From positions 1 to 64,000 of the forward strand of contig DATFQX010000329.1 in the NCBI GenBank assembly GCA_035263865.1: 64,000 bases of DNA, written 5' to 3'. Each line of letters opens with the position of its first letter. Position 1 is the stretch's first letter. Under the pieces are notes generated by a model. It did not search any database. It was not told the DNA's origin and was given only the letters and a program-made list of their open reading frames with translations. The position numbers and the translations under genes were made by a program. Positions 16,373 to 24,494 of this stretch are shown piece by piece. The DNA is from VAZQ01 sp035263865 (GTDB taxonomy: Bacteria; Pseudomonadota; Alphaproteobacteria; Rhizobiales; Xanthobacteraceae).

Positions 16373-17209
16373 CTATTCAGCAGGAACCTGCGTGGCCACG
16401 GGCACCGGCGAGGCCTCGGAGGTCGGCCGTGGCTTGTAAGTGAGATAGATGGCAAGCCCAGTGAAGACGAAGCCGCCGACGATGTTGCCGAGCGTCACCG
16501 GAATCTGGTTCCACAGCCACCAGTCGCTCAACGTGACCTTGGCGCCGAGCAACATGCCGGTCGGAATGATGAACATGTTGACGACGGCGTGCTCGAAGCC
16601 CTGCGCGAAGAAGATGAAGATCGGCATCCAGGCCGTGGCGATTTTGCCGATGGTGGAGTTCGTGCCCATTGCGAGCACGACCGCAAGACACACCATCCAA
16701 TTACACAGGATGCCCTTGACGAATGCAGTCACGAAGCCGGCGAAACCGAATGCTGCGTAACCAGTCGTCTTTGCCTCGGCGATCGAGATGATGCGCGCCG
16801 CGACGCCGGTCGGTTCGACCGAGCCCATGTTGGTCAGCGCAATGGCGAGGAGCGCGCCATAGGCGATACTGCCGATCAGATTAGCGAAGAAGACCCAAGT
16901 CCAATTGGTCACCACCGCCGTGCCGCTGGCGCCCCGATCGAGCCAGGGTAATGGCAGGAGTGCAAAACTCCCGGTGACCAGCTCGAGGCCGAGCAAAACG
17001 ATGATGATCAGCCCGACCGGGAAGATCAGGGCGCCGACAAGAGGTTGGCCGGTGGAGACAGCGCCGGTAAATGCAAGGCTGGTGGCGACGCCGAGAATGG
17101 CGCCTGCGAGCCCGCCGCGGATCATGAGATCATAGGTCGGCAGCGCGAGCTTGCGCCGCCCGGTTTCGACCATGGCTGATGCGACCTCGGCCGGCTTGAT
17201 GTAATCCAT
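16373..17209 (-). CDS. nirC: Formate/nitrite transporter family channel (nitrite uptake)
   Basis: 278 residues from the ATG at 17209 (MDYIKPAEVASAMVETGRRKL), preceded by GGAG. The longer frame to 17308 lacks support. Six hydrophobic segments carry FNT-family features: GLAGAILGVATSLAFTGA, LGLELVTGSFALLPLPW, NWTWVFFANLIGSIAYGALL, KGILCNWMVCLAVVLAM and GFEHAVVNMFIIPTGMLLG, the last holding the conserved His after the fifth helix. FNT channels move nitrite or formate as weak acids. The position ahead of nirA argues for nitrite import. It is the first gene of the operon. Confidence 0.88.
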   Translation of the reverse strand: MDYIKPAEVASAMVETGRRKLALPTYDLMIRGGLAGAILGVATSLAFTGAVSTGQPLVGALIFPVGLIIIVLLGLELVTGSFALLPLPWLDRGASGTAVVTNWTWVFFANLIGSIAYGALLAIALTNMGSVEPTGVAARIISIAEAKTTGYAAFGFAGFVTAFVKGILCNWMVCLAVVLAMGTNSTIGKIATAWMPIFIFFAQGFEHAVVNMFIIPTGMLLGAKVTLSDWWLWNQIPVTLGNIVGGFVFTGLAIYLTYKPRPTSEASPVPVATQVPAE

Positions 17210-17280
17210 CGGTTCGCTCCTTGACCGCCTCTCGCACATGCGAACGCACGCGGTGATTTCCCGTGCAAGCGCCGCGATTG

Positions 17281-17307
17281 CGTGCCAAATCTTCAAGAAG
17301 CGTGCCA
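17281..17307 (-). promoter_or_regulatory. TTGGCACG direct repeats upstream of nirC (possible sigma-54-like element)
   Basis: On the minus strand TTGGCACG occurs twice, 20 bp apart (complement of 17281-17288 and 17301-17308), 72-100 bp before nirC. The distal copy is followed by CTTC and TTGAA (17292-17307), close to the sigma-54 -24/-12 consensus but with GA in place of the invariant GC. Either a weak sigma-54 promoter or a paired activator site is possible. Confidence 0.35.
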
Positions 17308-17402
17308 AGTGGGCGCGTAGGAAAAGTGCTTTGATTACAATGGGATCAACGGAGCAAAGGACTTCCGAGCGGACCGCATCCTTGCTTGCATTGCCTATTT
17401 CA

Positions 17403-17419
17403 TGTCAGCGGCGCTGACA
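17403..17419. promoter_or_regulatory. 17-nt perfect palindrome between the SDR gene and the nir operon
   Basis: TGTCAGCG-G-CGCTGACA is an 8-bp perfect inverted repeat with a one-base centre, about 195 bp upstream of nirC and 62 bp past the SDR stop. No U-tract follows on either strand, so an operator is more likely than a terminator. The bound protein is unknown. Confidence 0.45.
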
Positions 17420-17480
17420 AACCGTGCAGTGCACAAGAAAGAGTCAATTTGCCTATTATCGAATCATCGCAGGCTAATCG

Positions 17481-18236
17481 TTATTGCGCGGTCATACCGC
17501 CGTCCAAGGTGAGGATCGTGCCGGTAGCAAAACGGCTTTCGTCGCTCGCAAGAAATAGGATCCCGGCCGCGATCTCCTCGGCCGTGCCGAGCCGCCCGAG
17601 CAGTTGCCGCGCGGCAAGCGCTTTGCGCGTAGCCTCGCGATCGGTACTCTTTTTCAGGATCTCGTCAAAATAAGGCGTGTCGATCGTTCCCGGCGCGATC
17701 GCGTTGCAGCGGATACCGTCGCCGACGTGATCGACAGCGATGGCCCGCGTCAGCGCGGCCACTGCCCCTTTCGAGGCGCAATAAGCCGCGCGATTAGCGA
17801 TGCCGACGGCGGCCACTACCGAGGCGGTGTTGACGATGGTGCCACCGCCGTTTCGTTTCATGACGGGAATGGCGCATTTGCTGCAAAGGAACACGCCCCG
17901 CACATTGGTTGCCATCAGCGCGTCCCAGGCTTCTTGCGGCGTCTCTACAACGGTCCCGGCGATGCCGTAGCCGGCATTGTTTACGAGGACGTCGAGGCGG
18001 CGGAAGCGCTCGACGGTTACCGCGATCATGCGCTCGACATCGCCGGCGAGAGCGACGTCGGCCTCGACCGCGACCGCCTGCGCGCCCTTGCCAGCGCATT
18101 CGGCGGCTACCGCTTGCGCGTTGCGCTTGTCAGCGACTACGAGCCGCGCTCCCTCATCGGCGAACAGCAGCGCAGTCGCGCGCCCGATCCCCGAGCCGCC
18201 GCCGGTTATGATGCAGACTTTGTCCTTGAGGCGCAT
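17481..18236 (-). CDS. SDR family NAD(P)-dependent oxidoreductase
   Basis: 251 residues, a classical short-chain dehydrogenase. The cofactor motif is GGGSGIGRATALLFADEGA, followed by NNAGYG and the active-site YCASKGA with Ser upstream (NTASVV). DKR after the second strand (residues 36-38) suggests NAD rather than NADP. The C-terminus ILTLDGGMTAQ is typical. It lies 3 bp after the MaoC gene, at the end of the operon running from 24.3 kb. It probably oxidises a 3-hydroxyacyl-CoA or a sugar-acid intermediate made by the preceding enzymes. Confidence 0.88.
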   Translation of the reverse strand: MRLKDKVCIITGGGSGIGRATALLFADEGARLVVADKRNAQAVAAECAGKGAQAVAVEADVALAGDVERMIAVTVERFRRLDVLVNNAGYGIAGTVVETPQEAWDALMATNVRGVFLCSKCAIPVMKRNGGGTIVNTASVVAAVGIANRAAYCASKGAVAALTRAIAVDHVGDGIRCNAIAPGTIDTPYFDEILKKSTDREATRKALAARQLLGRLGTAEEIAAGILFLASDESRFATGTILTLDGGMTAQ

Positions 18237-18239
18237 CGA

Positions 18240-18686
18240 TCAATCTTCGGGGGTATTCCTGACCCAGCGCAGCACATGGCGGGCGACCGCGACCCGCACG
18301 CCGCTCTGATTCAGTACCTCGATGTCGGCGAGCGACTGTCGCTTCTGCGTGTCGACTTCGGCGATGGTGTAGGTGAGCGTGACCGTGTCGCCGATGAAGA
18401 CTGGCGCGAGGAAGCGCACGCGATCGTAGCCCAGCGATACCGGCGTCGTATCCAGCGTGGCGCCTTGACATTTGTCGATCATCATCGTCGAGCAGGTCGA
18501 CATGTAGCCGACGATCAGCGCACCGTGGGCAATGCGCCGGCCGAATTTGGAGCGCGCCATGTATTGCTCGTTGACGTGGTTCACCGAGAAATCGCCGGTG
18601 ATCCCGGCAAAGAGATAGACGTCGGTTTCGCCGACCGTCTTGGCGAAGCTGACTCGGTCGCCAACTTTGACAAAGAAGTCCTGCAT
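18240..18686 (-). CDS. MaoC-family (R)-specific enoyl-CoA hydratase-like protein
   Basis: 148 residues from the ATG at 18686 (MQDFFVKVGDRVSFAKTVGE); the upstream frame extension is arginine-rich shadow. The hotdog-fold hydratase motif AGITGDFSVNHVNEQYM holds the catalytic Asp and His, and RRIAHGALIVGYMS is the second family block. MaoC proteins hydrate 2-enoyl-CoA or act on related acids such as mesaconyl-CoA. It is flanked by a class III CoA-transferase and an SDR, a set that would activate, hydrate and oxidise an acid. Confidence 0.88.
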   Translation of the reverse strand: MQDFFVKVGDRVSFAKTVGETDVYLFAGITGDFSVNHVNEQYMARSKFGRRIAHGALIVGYMSTCSTMMIDKCQGATLDTTPVSLGYDRVRFLAPVFIGDTVTLTYTIAEVDTQKRQSLADIEVLNQSGVRVAVARHVLRWVRNTPED

Positions 18687-18747
18687 CGCGCATCCAACCT
18701 CTGCGTCACTCCGGGGCGAGTATAAGGTGAATGTCAGGCCTGCGGCA

Positions 18748-19953
18748 TTACCTCTCCTCGATGCGCACGACGCCGTCACGGGCAAGGGCCGCGATCTCGG
18801 CAGCATCGAACCCCAGCTCGCCGAGCACGCCCTCGGTTTGCGCGCCGAGCGGTTGCGGCGGCAGGCGAATCCCCGCCGCCTCGCCGTCATAGCGCACCGG
18901 ATGATTGACCAGCGTAACCGGCGCGCCGCTCTCGCCTGCGCCTCGAGCCGTCACGAGGGCCTGCATGTGCTTGACCTGCGGATCCGCGACGATTTCCGCA
19001 TAATCACGTACGGGCGCATGCCAGATTTGCGCCCGTTCCATGCGCTCGATCCACTCCTTCGTGGCTCTGGTCTTCAGTCGTGCAGCGATGATATCGCCGA
19101 TCTCGTCTTGTCGGTCCCAAGCGTCTTTGTCGGAGAACGCGGCGAGCCGCGGTTCCTCGATGACATCCGCGAGCGCCCGCAAGGGGCAAAGCGACACCGC
19201 GATGTGGCCGTTGCGCGTTGCATAAACCCCGTACGGCGCAGGATAGTACCAGCCCGCGACATGAGCGCGCGCGCTCACGCTCTCCGGCCGCTTCGCGGCA
19301 TTGAGCCATGCGGTGAGCGATTCGGCCTGCAGGTCGAGCGCGGCCTGCATGAGGTTCGCGTCGACGCGGCAGCCTTTGCCGGTGCGCTCGCGCCGCAGCA
19401 GCGCGGCGAGGATGCCCATTGCGAACAGCGCGGCACCATGATGGTCGACTGCGGACACCCCGACCGGCCGCGGCCCGCCTCCGCGCTGACCGGTGATCGC
19501 CATAAGACCGAACAGTGCTTGTGCCAGCAGGTCCTGACCGGGGCGCTCCGCGTAAGGGCCGTCGGGGCCGTAGCCCGACGCCGACGCATAGATCAAGGAC
19601 GGCTTGCGCCGACGCAATGCCTCGTAGCCGAAGCCGAGCTTCTCCATCACGCCGGGGCGGAAATTCTCGGCCAGCACGTCGGCGCTGTCGATGAGCTTGA
19701 GCGCGATCTCGCTGCCCTTGGGCACCTTCAAATCGAGCGCGAGACTGCGCTTGTTACGATTGGTGCACACATGCAGCATGCCTTGCCCATTGTGCCAGAT
19801 ATCCCCGCTGCTCCAGTGTCGCTGCCACGCGCCCGCGGGGCTCTCGACTGCAATCACGTCGGCGCCGAGATCGGCCAGCGCCTGGATGCCCATCGGACCA
19901 AGCAGAAAATGATTGAAGCTGATGACGCGAATTCCTTGCAACAGATCGAGCAT
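18748..19953 (-). CDS. Class III CoA-transferase (CaiB/BaiF family)
   Basis: 401 residues from the ATG at 19953, preceded by GAGGG; an ATG at 19971 adds six residues. Family features are DLLQGIRVISFNHFLLGPMGIQALADLGADVIAVE at the N-terminus, NRNKRSLALDLK, and DVLAENFRPGVMEKLGFGYE with the position of the catalytic Asp lying in FRPGVM-proximal sequence. GYGPDGPYAERPGQDLLAQALFG follows. It transfers CoA between a thioester and a carboxylate. Here it starts 47 bp after the ABC ATPase gene, so it likely activates the acid imported by that transporter. Confidence 0.88.
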   Translation of the reverse strand: MLDLLQGIRVISFNHFLLGPMGIQALADLGADVIAVESPAGAWQRHWSSGDIWHNGQGMLHVCTNRNKRSLALDLKVPKGSEIALKLIDSADVLAENFRPGVMEKLGFGYEALRRRKPSLIYASASGYGPDGPYAERPGQDLLAQALFGLMAITGQRGGGPRPVGVSAVDHHGAALFAMGILAALLRRERTGKGCRVDANLMQAALDLQAESLTAWLNAAKRPESVSARAHVAGWYYPAPYGVYATRNGHIAVSLCPLRALADVIEEPRLAAFSDKDAWDRQDEIGDIIAARLKTRATKEWIERMERAQIWHAPVRDYAEIVADPQVKHMQALVTARGAGESGAPVTLVNHPVRYDGEAAGIRLPPQPLGAQTEGVLGELGFDAAEIAALARDGVVRIEER

Positions 19954-20000
19954 CGGAGCCCTCTCAATCATGCGCGATCGAAGCGCCGACGCAACGCGTG

Positions 20001-21092
20001 CTAGCGTGCCTCCTCAGCCTCGTCAAAGAAATGCAGGTTATCGGCCGCGACCGCGGCCTCGATTTGCGAGCCCGTCGCGAGCGCCAGATCCGGATCGACG
20101 CCGGCGATCCTGATCTCGCTGTCGCCCAGGCGAACCGCGAGAAGTTGCTCGTCGCCGAGTTGCTCGGTGACCATGACAGTGCCCTTTAGCGCGACCTGAT
20201 TGCCGCTTACCGGCGCTCCGAGCCGAATATGTTGCGGCCGCACGCCGACCCAAACCGATCGGCCGATGCGCGAAGCGAGATCCGGAAACCGCCTGCTCGG
20301 CAGCGTGAACTGCCATCCTTGGCACGCCAGCGTAAAGTCCTCGCCGTCCGCTGTCACGTTGACGGCGAGGAAATTCATCGACGGCGAGCCAATGAAGCTC
20401 GCCACGAACCGGTTGACCGGCTTGCGGTAGAGCTCGAGGGGCGTTCCCACCTGTTGGACGACGCCGTCCTTCATGACCACGATGCGGTCCCCAAGCGTCA
20501 TCGCTTCGGTCTGATCGTGGGTGACGAAGATCGACGTCGTCGGCACCCGCAGTCGCAGCTCTTTGAGTTCCAGACGCATTTGCGCACGCAGCTGCGCGTC
20601 GAGATTCGACAAGGGCTCATCGAACAGAAAGACCTTGGGGTTGCGCACAATGCAGCGGCCGAGCGCAACGCGCTGCTGTTGCCCGCCCGACAGCTGGTGG
20701 GGACGGCGGTCGAGCAGCGGCTCGATCGATAGAATCCTGGCCGCACGGCTGATGGCGGCGGCGATCTCGTGCGCGGGCACACGGCGGTTACGCAGCCCGA
20801 ACGCCAAATTGTCGCGCACGCTCATATGTCGATAGAGCGCGTAATTCTGGAAGACCATGGCGACGTCGCGGTCCTTCGGCTGCAGGTGATTCACGACCCG
20901 GCCACCGATCGCAATCGTGCCGGCGCTGATCTCCTCGAGGCCGGCGATCATCCGTAACGTCGTCGATTTGCCGCAACCAGAGGGCCCAACCAGCACCACG
21001 AACTCGCGATCGTTGATCGCAAGATTGATGTCCTTCACCGCGACGACATGGCCATAAACCTTATGCACGTTGCTGAGCACGATCTCTGCCAT
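20001..21092 (-). CDS. Carbohydrate-type ABC transporter ATP-binding protein (MalK/UgpC class)
   Basis: 363 residues. Walker A is GPSGCGKST, the signature is LSGGQQQRVALGR, Walker B is VFLFDEPLSNLD and the switch His is in FVTHDQTEAM. A C-terminal TOBE-type domain of about 120 residues (FIGSPSMNFLAV, VGVRPQHIRLG, EQLGDEQLLAVRLGDSEI) is the MalK/UgpC hallmark and often binds regulators. It sits in the cytoplasm on two MalF/MalG-like permeases encoded just upstream, starting 4 bp after permease 2. The substrate is not evident; the CoA-transferase downstream suggests a polyol- or sugar-derived acid. Confidence 0.9.
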   Translation of the reverse strand: MAEIVLSNVHKVYGHVVAVKDINLAINDREFVVLVGPSGCGKSTTLRMIAGLEEISAGTIAIGGRVVNHLQPKDRDVAMVFQNYALYRHMSVRDNLAFGLRNRRVPAHEIAAAISRAARILSIEPLLDRRPHQLSGGQQQRVALGRCIVRNPKVFLFDEPLSNLDAQLRAQMRLELKELRLRVPTTSIFVTHDQTEAMTLGDRIVVMKDGVVQQVGTPLELYRKPVNRFVASFIGSPSMNFLAVNVTADGEDFTLACQGWQFTLPSRRFPDLASRIGRSVWVGVRPQHIRLGAPVSGNQVALKGTVMVTEQLGDEQLLAVRLGDSEIRIAGVDPDLALATGSQIEAAVAADNLHFFDEAEEAR

Positions 21093-21096
21093 GAGC

Positions 21097-21948
21097 CTAG
21101 ATCCTCAACCCGCGAATGACGTATCTCTGCCCGAACAGCGTCACGATCAGCGCCGGGACGAGCGCAATCACCGCGGTCGCGCTCATGAGGTGCCATTCCA
21201 TGCCGAGCTCATGCACGAACTGCGCCATCACTACAGTCAAGATCGGCGTCTCGTGCGCGGTCAGGATCAGCGCGAAGAGGAACTCGTTCCAGGTATAGAG
21301 CCAGCACAGAATGGCGAGCGCGGTGAGGCCCGGGATCGCCGACGGCAAAGCCACGCGCCAGAACGCGCCCCAGCGCGAGCAGCCATCGATCATGGCCGCG
21401 TATTCCATGGACGGGTCGATGCCGTCGAAGAAGCCCTTCATGATCCAGGAGAAGAAGCAGATGTGAACGGCAATGTGCGGCAGCAATAGCCCCCAGTACG
21501 TGTCGAAAATGCTCAGCTGTTGCGTCACGAAATAGAGCGGCAGCACCCAGGCGACGTAGGGCACGCAGCGAAAAATATAGATCAAGGAAAACCAGGCGTT
21601 CGGAATCGGTCCCTTGAACCGCGACAGCATATAGCCGGAAGTGGCCGTAACGCCGAGCGAGAGCACCGTTGCCAGCGTCGAGATCATGAAACTGTTGAGC
21701 AGCGCTCTGAGCACGATGTCCTGCGACAGCACTTCGTGAAAGTTGTCGACGGTGAACTCGGTCCCCCGATGCACATAGTAGACGCCGGTTCCAGGCCGCA
21801 ACGAAGTCAAGATGAGCCAGAACACCGGAAACGCGAACAGCAGGCAAATCGCGACCGCCGCAAGGGCGAAGAACACCGCCTTACCTCGCGGCGCGAGCGC
21901 AGCAAAGAACCCGACGGATCGCGCCTGGACTACTGCCACATCTCTCAC
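21097..21948 (-). CDS. Carbohydrate ABC transporter permease (MalG class)
   Basis: 283 residues from a GTG start that overlaps the stop of permease 1 (GTGA, 21945-21948); the open frame continues upstream only as a shadow. Six membrane segments run from AVFFALAAVAICLLFAFPVFWLIL to VIALVPALIVTLFG. The EAA loop that docks on the ATPase is EYAAMIDGCSRWGAFWRVALPSAIPGL. SLIYIFRCVPYVAWVLPLYF precedes it. It forms the channel with permease 1. Confidence 0.87.
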   Translation of the reverse strand: MRDVAVVQARSVGFFAALAPRGKAVFFALAAVAICLLFAFPVFWLILTSLRPGTGVYYVHRGTEFTVDNFHEVLSQDIVLRALLNSFMISTLATVLSLGVTATSGYMLSRFKGPIPNAWFSLIYIFRCVPYVAWVLPLYFVTQQLSIFDTYWGLLLPHIAVHICFFSWIMKGFFDGIDPSMEYAAMIDGCSRWGAFWRVALPSAIPGLTALAILCWLYTWNEFLFALILTAHETPILTVVMAQFVHELGMEWHLMSATAVIALVPALIVTLFGQRYVIRGLRI

Positions 21949-22820
21949 TTCGACACCTCCACGAAGCGATTGAGAATGCGATAGAGCAGCAATGCGAAGA
22001 TGACGATAATGATCGCGCCAATCACGGCAGCGGCGGAGCCGCGGGCGAGGTTGAGGAACTGGAAGGATTCCACGTAAGCGTAGATGCTGAACACCTCGGT
22101 GGCGCGCGCCGGCCCGCCGCCGGAAATGGTCCAGACGATGTCGAACGTGCGGAACGCGTCGATCGCGCGGATCACGATGCACACCACCATGACCGGGCGC
22201 AACATCGGCAGCGTGATGTAGCGGAAGGTGCGCCAAGCGCTGGCCGCATCGATGCGGGCCGCTTCGAACGGCTCGGAAGGGAGGCTCTGCAGGCCCGCGA
22301 GCAGGATCAGCGCGAACCAGGGCGTCCACAGCCACACGTCGGTCAAGAGAATTACCCCGAACGCCGTCCAGCGCTGCGTCAGCCACGAGACCGGCGCAAA
22401 GCCCAATCCTTCCAATACCGCGTTCACGACGCCGAACTGATCGTTGAACATCCACCGGATCATGATGGCGGCGATCACGGGGGCGACCATCAGCGGCAGC
22501 AGAATGAACGATTGAACGAGCCAGCGCCCGGGAAAGCGCTTGTTCAGCATCAGCGCGATCAGGAGGCCGAGGAGAAGCGAGCAAGCGACGCTCGCGACCA
22601 TGAAGCCGAACGTGTTGGGAAGCACGACGTCGCGGAATTCCGCGTCGCGAAGCACGTGAACGTAATTGGCAAGCCCAACCCAAGTGCGCTTGGGATCGTG
22701 CAATGTCCAGTCGCGGAAGCTTGCATTGGCCCCCGTCAAAATCGGCACGACCTGGAATAACAACAGCACGAGCGCGGCCGGCGTAATCAGCTCCAGCATG
22801 AAGCGCGTCTTCTCGTTCAT
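21945..22820 (-). CDS. Carbohydrate ABC transporter permease (MalF class)
   Basis: 291 residues with six membrane segments. N-terminal ELITPAALVLLLFQVVPILTGANASFRDW is typical of sugar permease 1. The EAA loop is FEAARIDAASAWRTFRYITLPMLRPVM. It follows the binding-protein gene after a 206-bp gap that holds palindromic repeats and is coupled to permease 2 by overlap. Confidence 0.88.
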   Translation of the reverse strand: MNEKTRFMLELITPAALVLLLFQVVPILTGANASFRDWTLHDPKRTWVGLANYVHVLRDAEFRDVVLPNTFGFMVASVACSLLLGLLIALMLNKRFPGRWLVQSFILLPLMVAPVIAAIMIRWMFNDQFGVVNAVLEGLGFAPVSWLTQRWTAFGVILLTDVWLWTPWFALILLAGLQSLPSEPFEAARIDAASAWRTFRYITLPMLRPVMVVCIVIRAIDAFRTFDIVWTISGGGPARATEVFSIYAYVESFQFLNLARGSAAAVIGAIIIVIFALLLYRILNRFVEVSK

Positions 22821-22860
22821 GCGAAGAAAGCGTCCATCAAAGCCGCCTCAAAAGACTTAG

Positions 22861-22976
22861 TCATTGCCGGGCTTAGCGCGTCGAAGACGCGCGCGTAAAC
22901 GCGCTTATGGCCCGGCAATCCCCCTTTGCAAAACGCTTTTTGCGAAGGATGGCCCCCCCGGGGCGAACCCGGGGGT
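22861..22976. repeat. Mosaic palindromic (REP-like) repeat between binding-protein and permease genes
   Basis: Nested inverted repeats: ATTGCCGGGC/GCCCGGCAAT at 22863-22872 and 22910-22919, with AGCGCGT/ACGCGCT inside. Next come GCAAAA/TTTTGC at 22928-22943 and CCCCCGGG/CCCGGGGG at 22955-22975. This composition recurs in intergenic DNA of Bradyrhizobium-like genomes. Fragments of the same family lie near 54773 and within 52355-52406. Between malE-like and malF-like genes such hairpins commonly protect the upstream mRNA, giving more binding protein than permease. Confidence 0.7.
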
Positions 22977-23026
22977 GACGCATGTCGATAAGCGGTGCCC
23001 GATTCGAACGAACCGCAATCGCGCTT

Positions 23027-24328
23027 TTAGTTGCCGGTTGCGGCGCGGTGGATTTTGTCGACGTGGTCGGCCAGCACCTTCGGTATGTCCTCGCGTTTCC
23101 CGGACAGCGCCGCGATCGCCATGTCGGAATAGGCTTTGTGCACTGCCGGCCACTCCGCGAAATAATATGCCGAGTGCGTGATCGGCGTCTGATCGAAGAC
23201 CGCGTGCTTGAGCGCCGCGAAGTCCTTATCTTCGGCGGCAAGCTTGGGCCAAAGCTTGATATTGGGCGGCGGACCGCCGGTCTTCTTCCACATCTCGATT
23301 TGACCGGCTTCGTCGGTCATCATCGCCGAAAGCATCTCCTTGGCGAGCTTCTTTCGCTCCGCCGGGACACCCTTCGGGATCGCCCATCCCCAGATTTCAT
23401 TCCATGACGTCGGCTTCTGCGCGCGCGGGCCGACCGGGAAAGGCGCCATGCCGACTTTGCCAACGATCTTCGAGCGCTTGGGATCGTTGAACTCGCCGAA
23501 ATGAGTCGAGTCGACGAGAGTGAATGCGGCATCGCCGGCCATGAAGATGGCGTTGGCCTCGTTGCGCCCATAGGCGGTCATGCCGGGCGGGCTGATCTTG
23601 TGGGTATTGATGGCATCCCACCAGAAGTCGACGATCTCGCGATGGCAGGGCTCGGTCACCGCCGGCTCGAACTTGGCGGCCGCGAGCTTATCGTTATTGC
23701 GCTCGAGCAGCGGCCTGAGGATGTCGCAATTGTTCGCCCACATGGTCCACCACAGGCTGAACCACGTGTTGTTCATGCTCATGCCGCCGACATAGCCCCA
23801 TTTCACCTTGCCTTCTTTCTGCAGTCGCTGGCTCACCGAAACGAGCTCGGCAAAGGTTTTGGGCACTTCCTCGGGTTTGACCAGGTCGCTGCGATAGAAG
23901 AACGTCCCGACGGTGTGGGCCATGGGCACGACAGTGAGTTTTTTCTCGTCGTTCCAGAACGCGAGCAGCGGCCAGCGGTCTGCGTTCTCGATGCCCTTCA
24001 CGTCATCGGTCGAATCCAGCCATTTCTTCCACAGCTGACCCCAATCGTCATTGTGCCAGATGACGTCGAACTGATCGGTGCCGGTCGTCAGCGTCGCGGT
24101 GACCTTCTCCATGAAGACGCTGTAGGCCATCGGTACGCGGGTCAATTTGACCCCGTGGTCTTTCGCCCATTTCTCCATGATGTCGAGCGAGGCATCCTGG
24201 ATGGGATTCTTCATGTACCCAACTTTCAGCTCGCGTTCCTGCGCCTGTGCCTGAAAAACAGCGGTCGAAAGGACGACGCTGATCGCAGTCGTAACGCAGA
24301 ACCGAATGAGCTTTCGCAGTTCGGGCAT
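23027..24328 (-). CDS. ABC transporter extracellular solute-binding protein, family 1
   Basis: 433 residues. A signal peptide (LIRFCVTTAISVVLSTAVFQAQAQ) is followed by a family-1 (maltose/glycerol-phosphate type) fold: TATLTTGTDQFDVIWHNDDWGQLWKKW, AHTVGTFFYRSDLVKPEEVPKTFAEL, ANAIFMAGDAAFTLVDSTHFGEF and IWGWAIPKGV. The aromatic-rich stretch NNTWFSLWWTMWANNCD probably lines the ligand site. It is the first gene of the seven-gene operon down to 17.5 kb. The gap 24329-24494 to the divergent Bug gene must hold both promoters; no clear -35/-10 pair was identified. Confidence 0.88.
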   Translation of the reverse strand: MPELRKLIRFCVTTAISVVLSTAVFQAQAQERELKVGYMKNPIQDASLDIMEKWAKDHGVKLTRVPMAYSVFMEKVTATLTTGTDQFDVIWHNDDWGQLWKKWLDSTDDVKGIENADRWPLLAFWNDEKKLTVVPMAHTVGTFFYRSDLVKPEEVPKTFAELVSVSQRLQKEGKVKWGYVGGMSMNNTWFSLWWTMWANNCDILRPLLERNNDKLAAAKFEPAVTEPCHREIVDFWWDAINTHKISPPGMTAYGRNEANAIFMAGDAAFTLVDSTHFGEFNDPKRSKIVGKVGMAPFPVGPRAQKPTSWNEIWGWAIPKGVPAERKKLAKEMLSAMMTDEAGQIEMWKKTGGPPPNIKLWPKLAAEDKDFAALKHAVFDQTPITHSAYYFAEWPAVHKAYSDMAIAALSGKREDIPKVLADHVDKIHRAATGN

Positions 24329-24494
24329 TGATACCTCCCTTAAACCGAGCCGAGCTCTGGTTCAGAGCGGCTCATCGACCACCACGCATTGTAAAAGCCG
24401 AGGCGAACCCCTCCCCTCGAGCAGCGCTTTGGCTGTAATTCAAGTCCCGAACCGCGGAACGTTCAAGGGTGCGCAGAGGTAAAAAAGGACCCAT

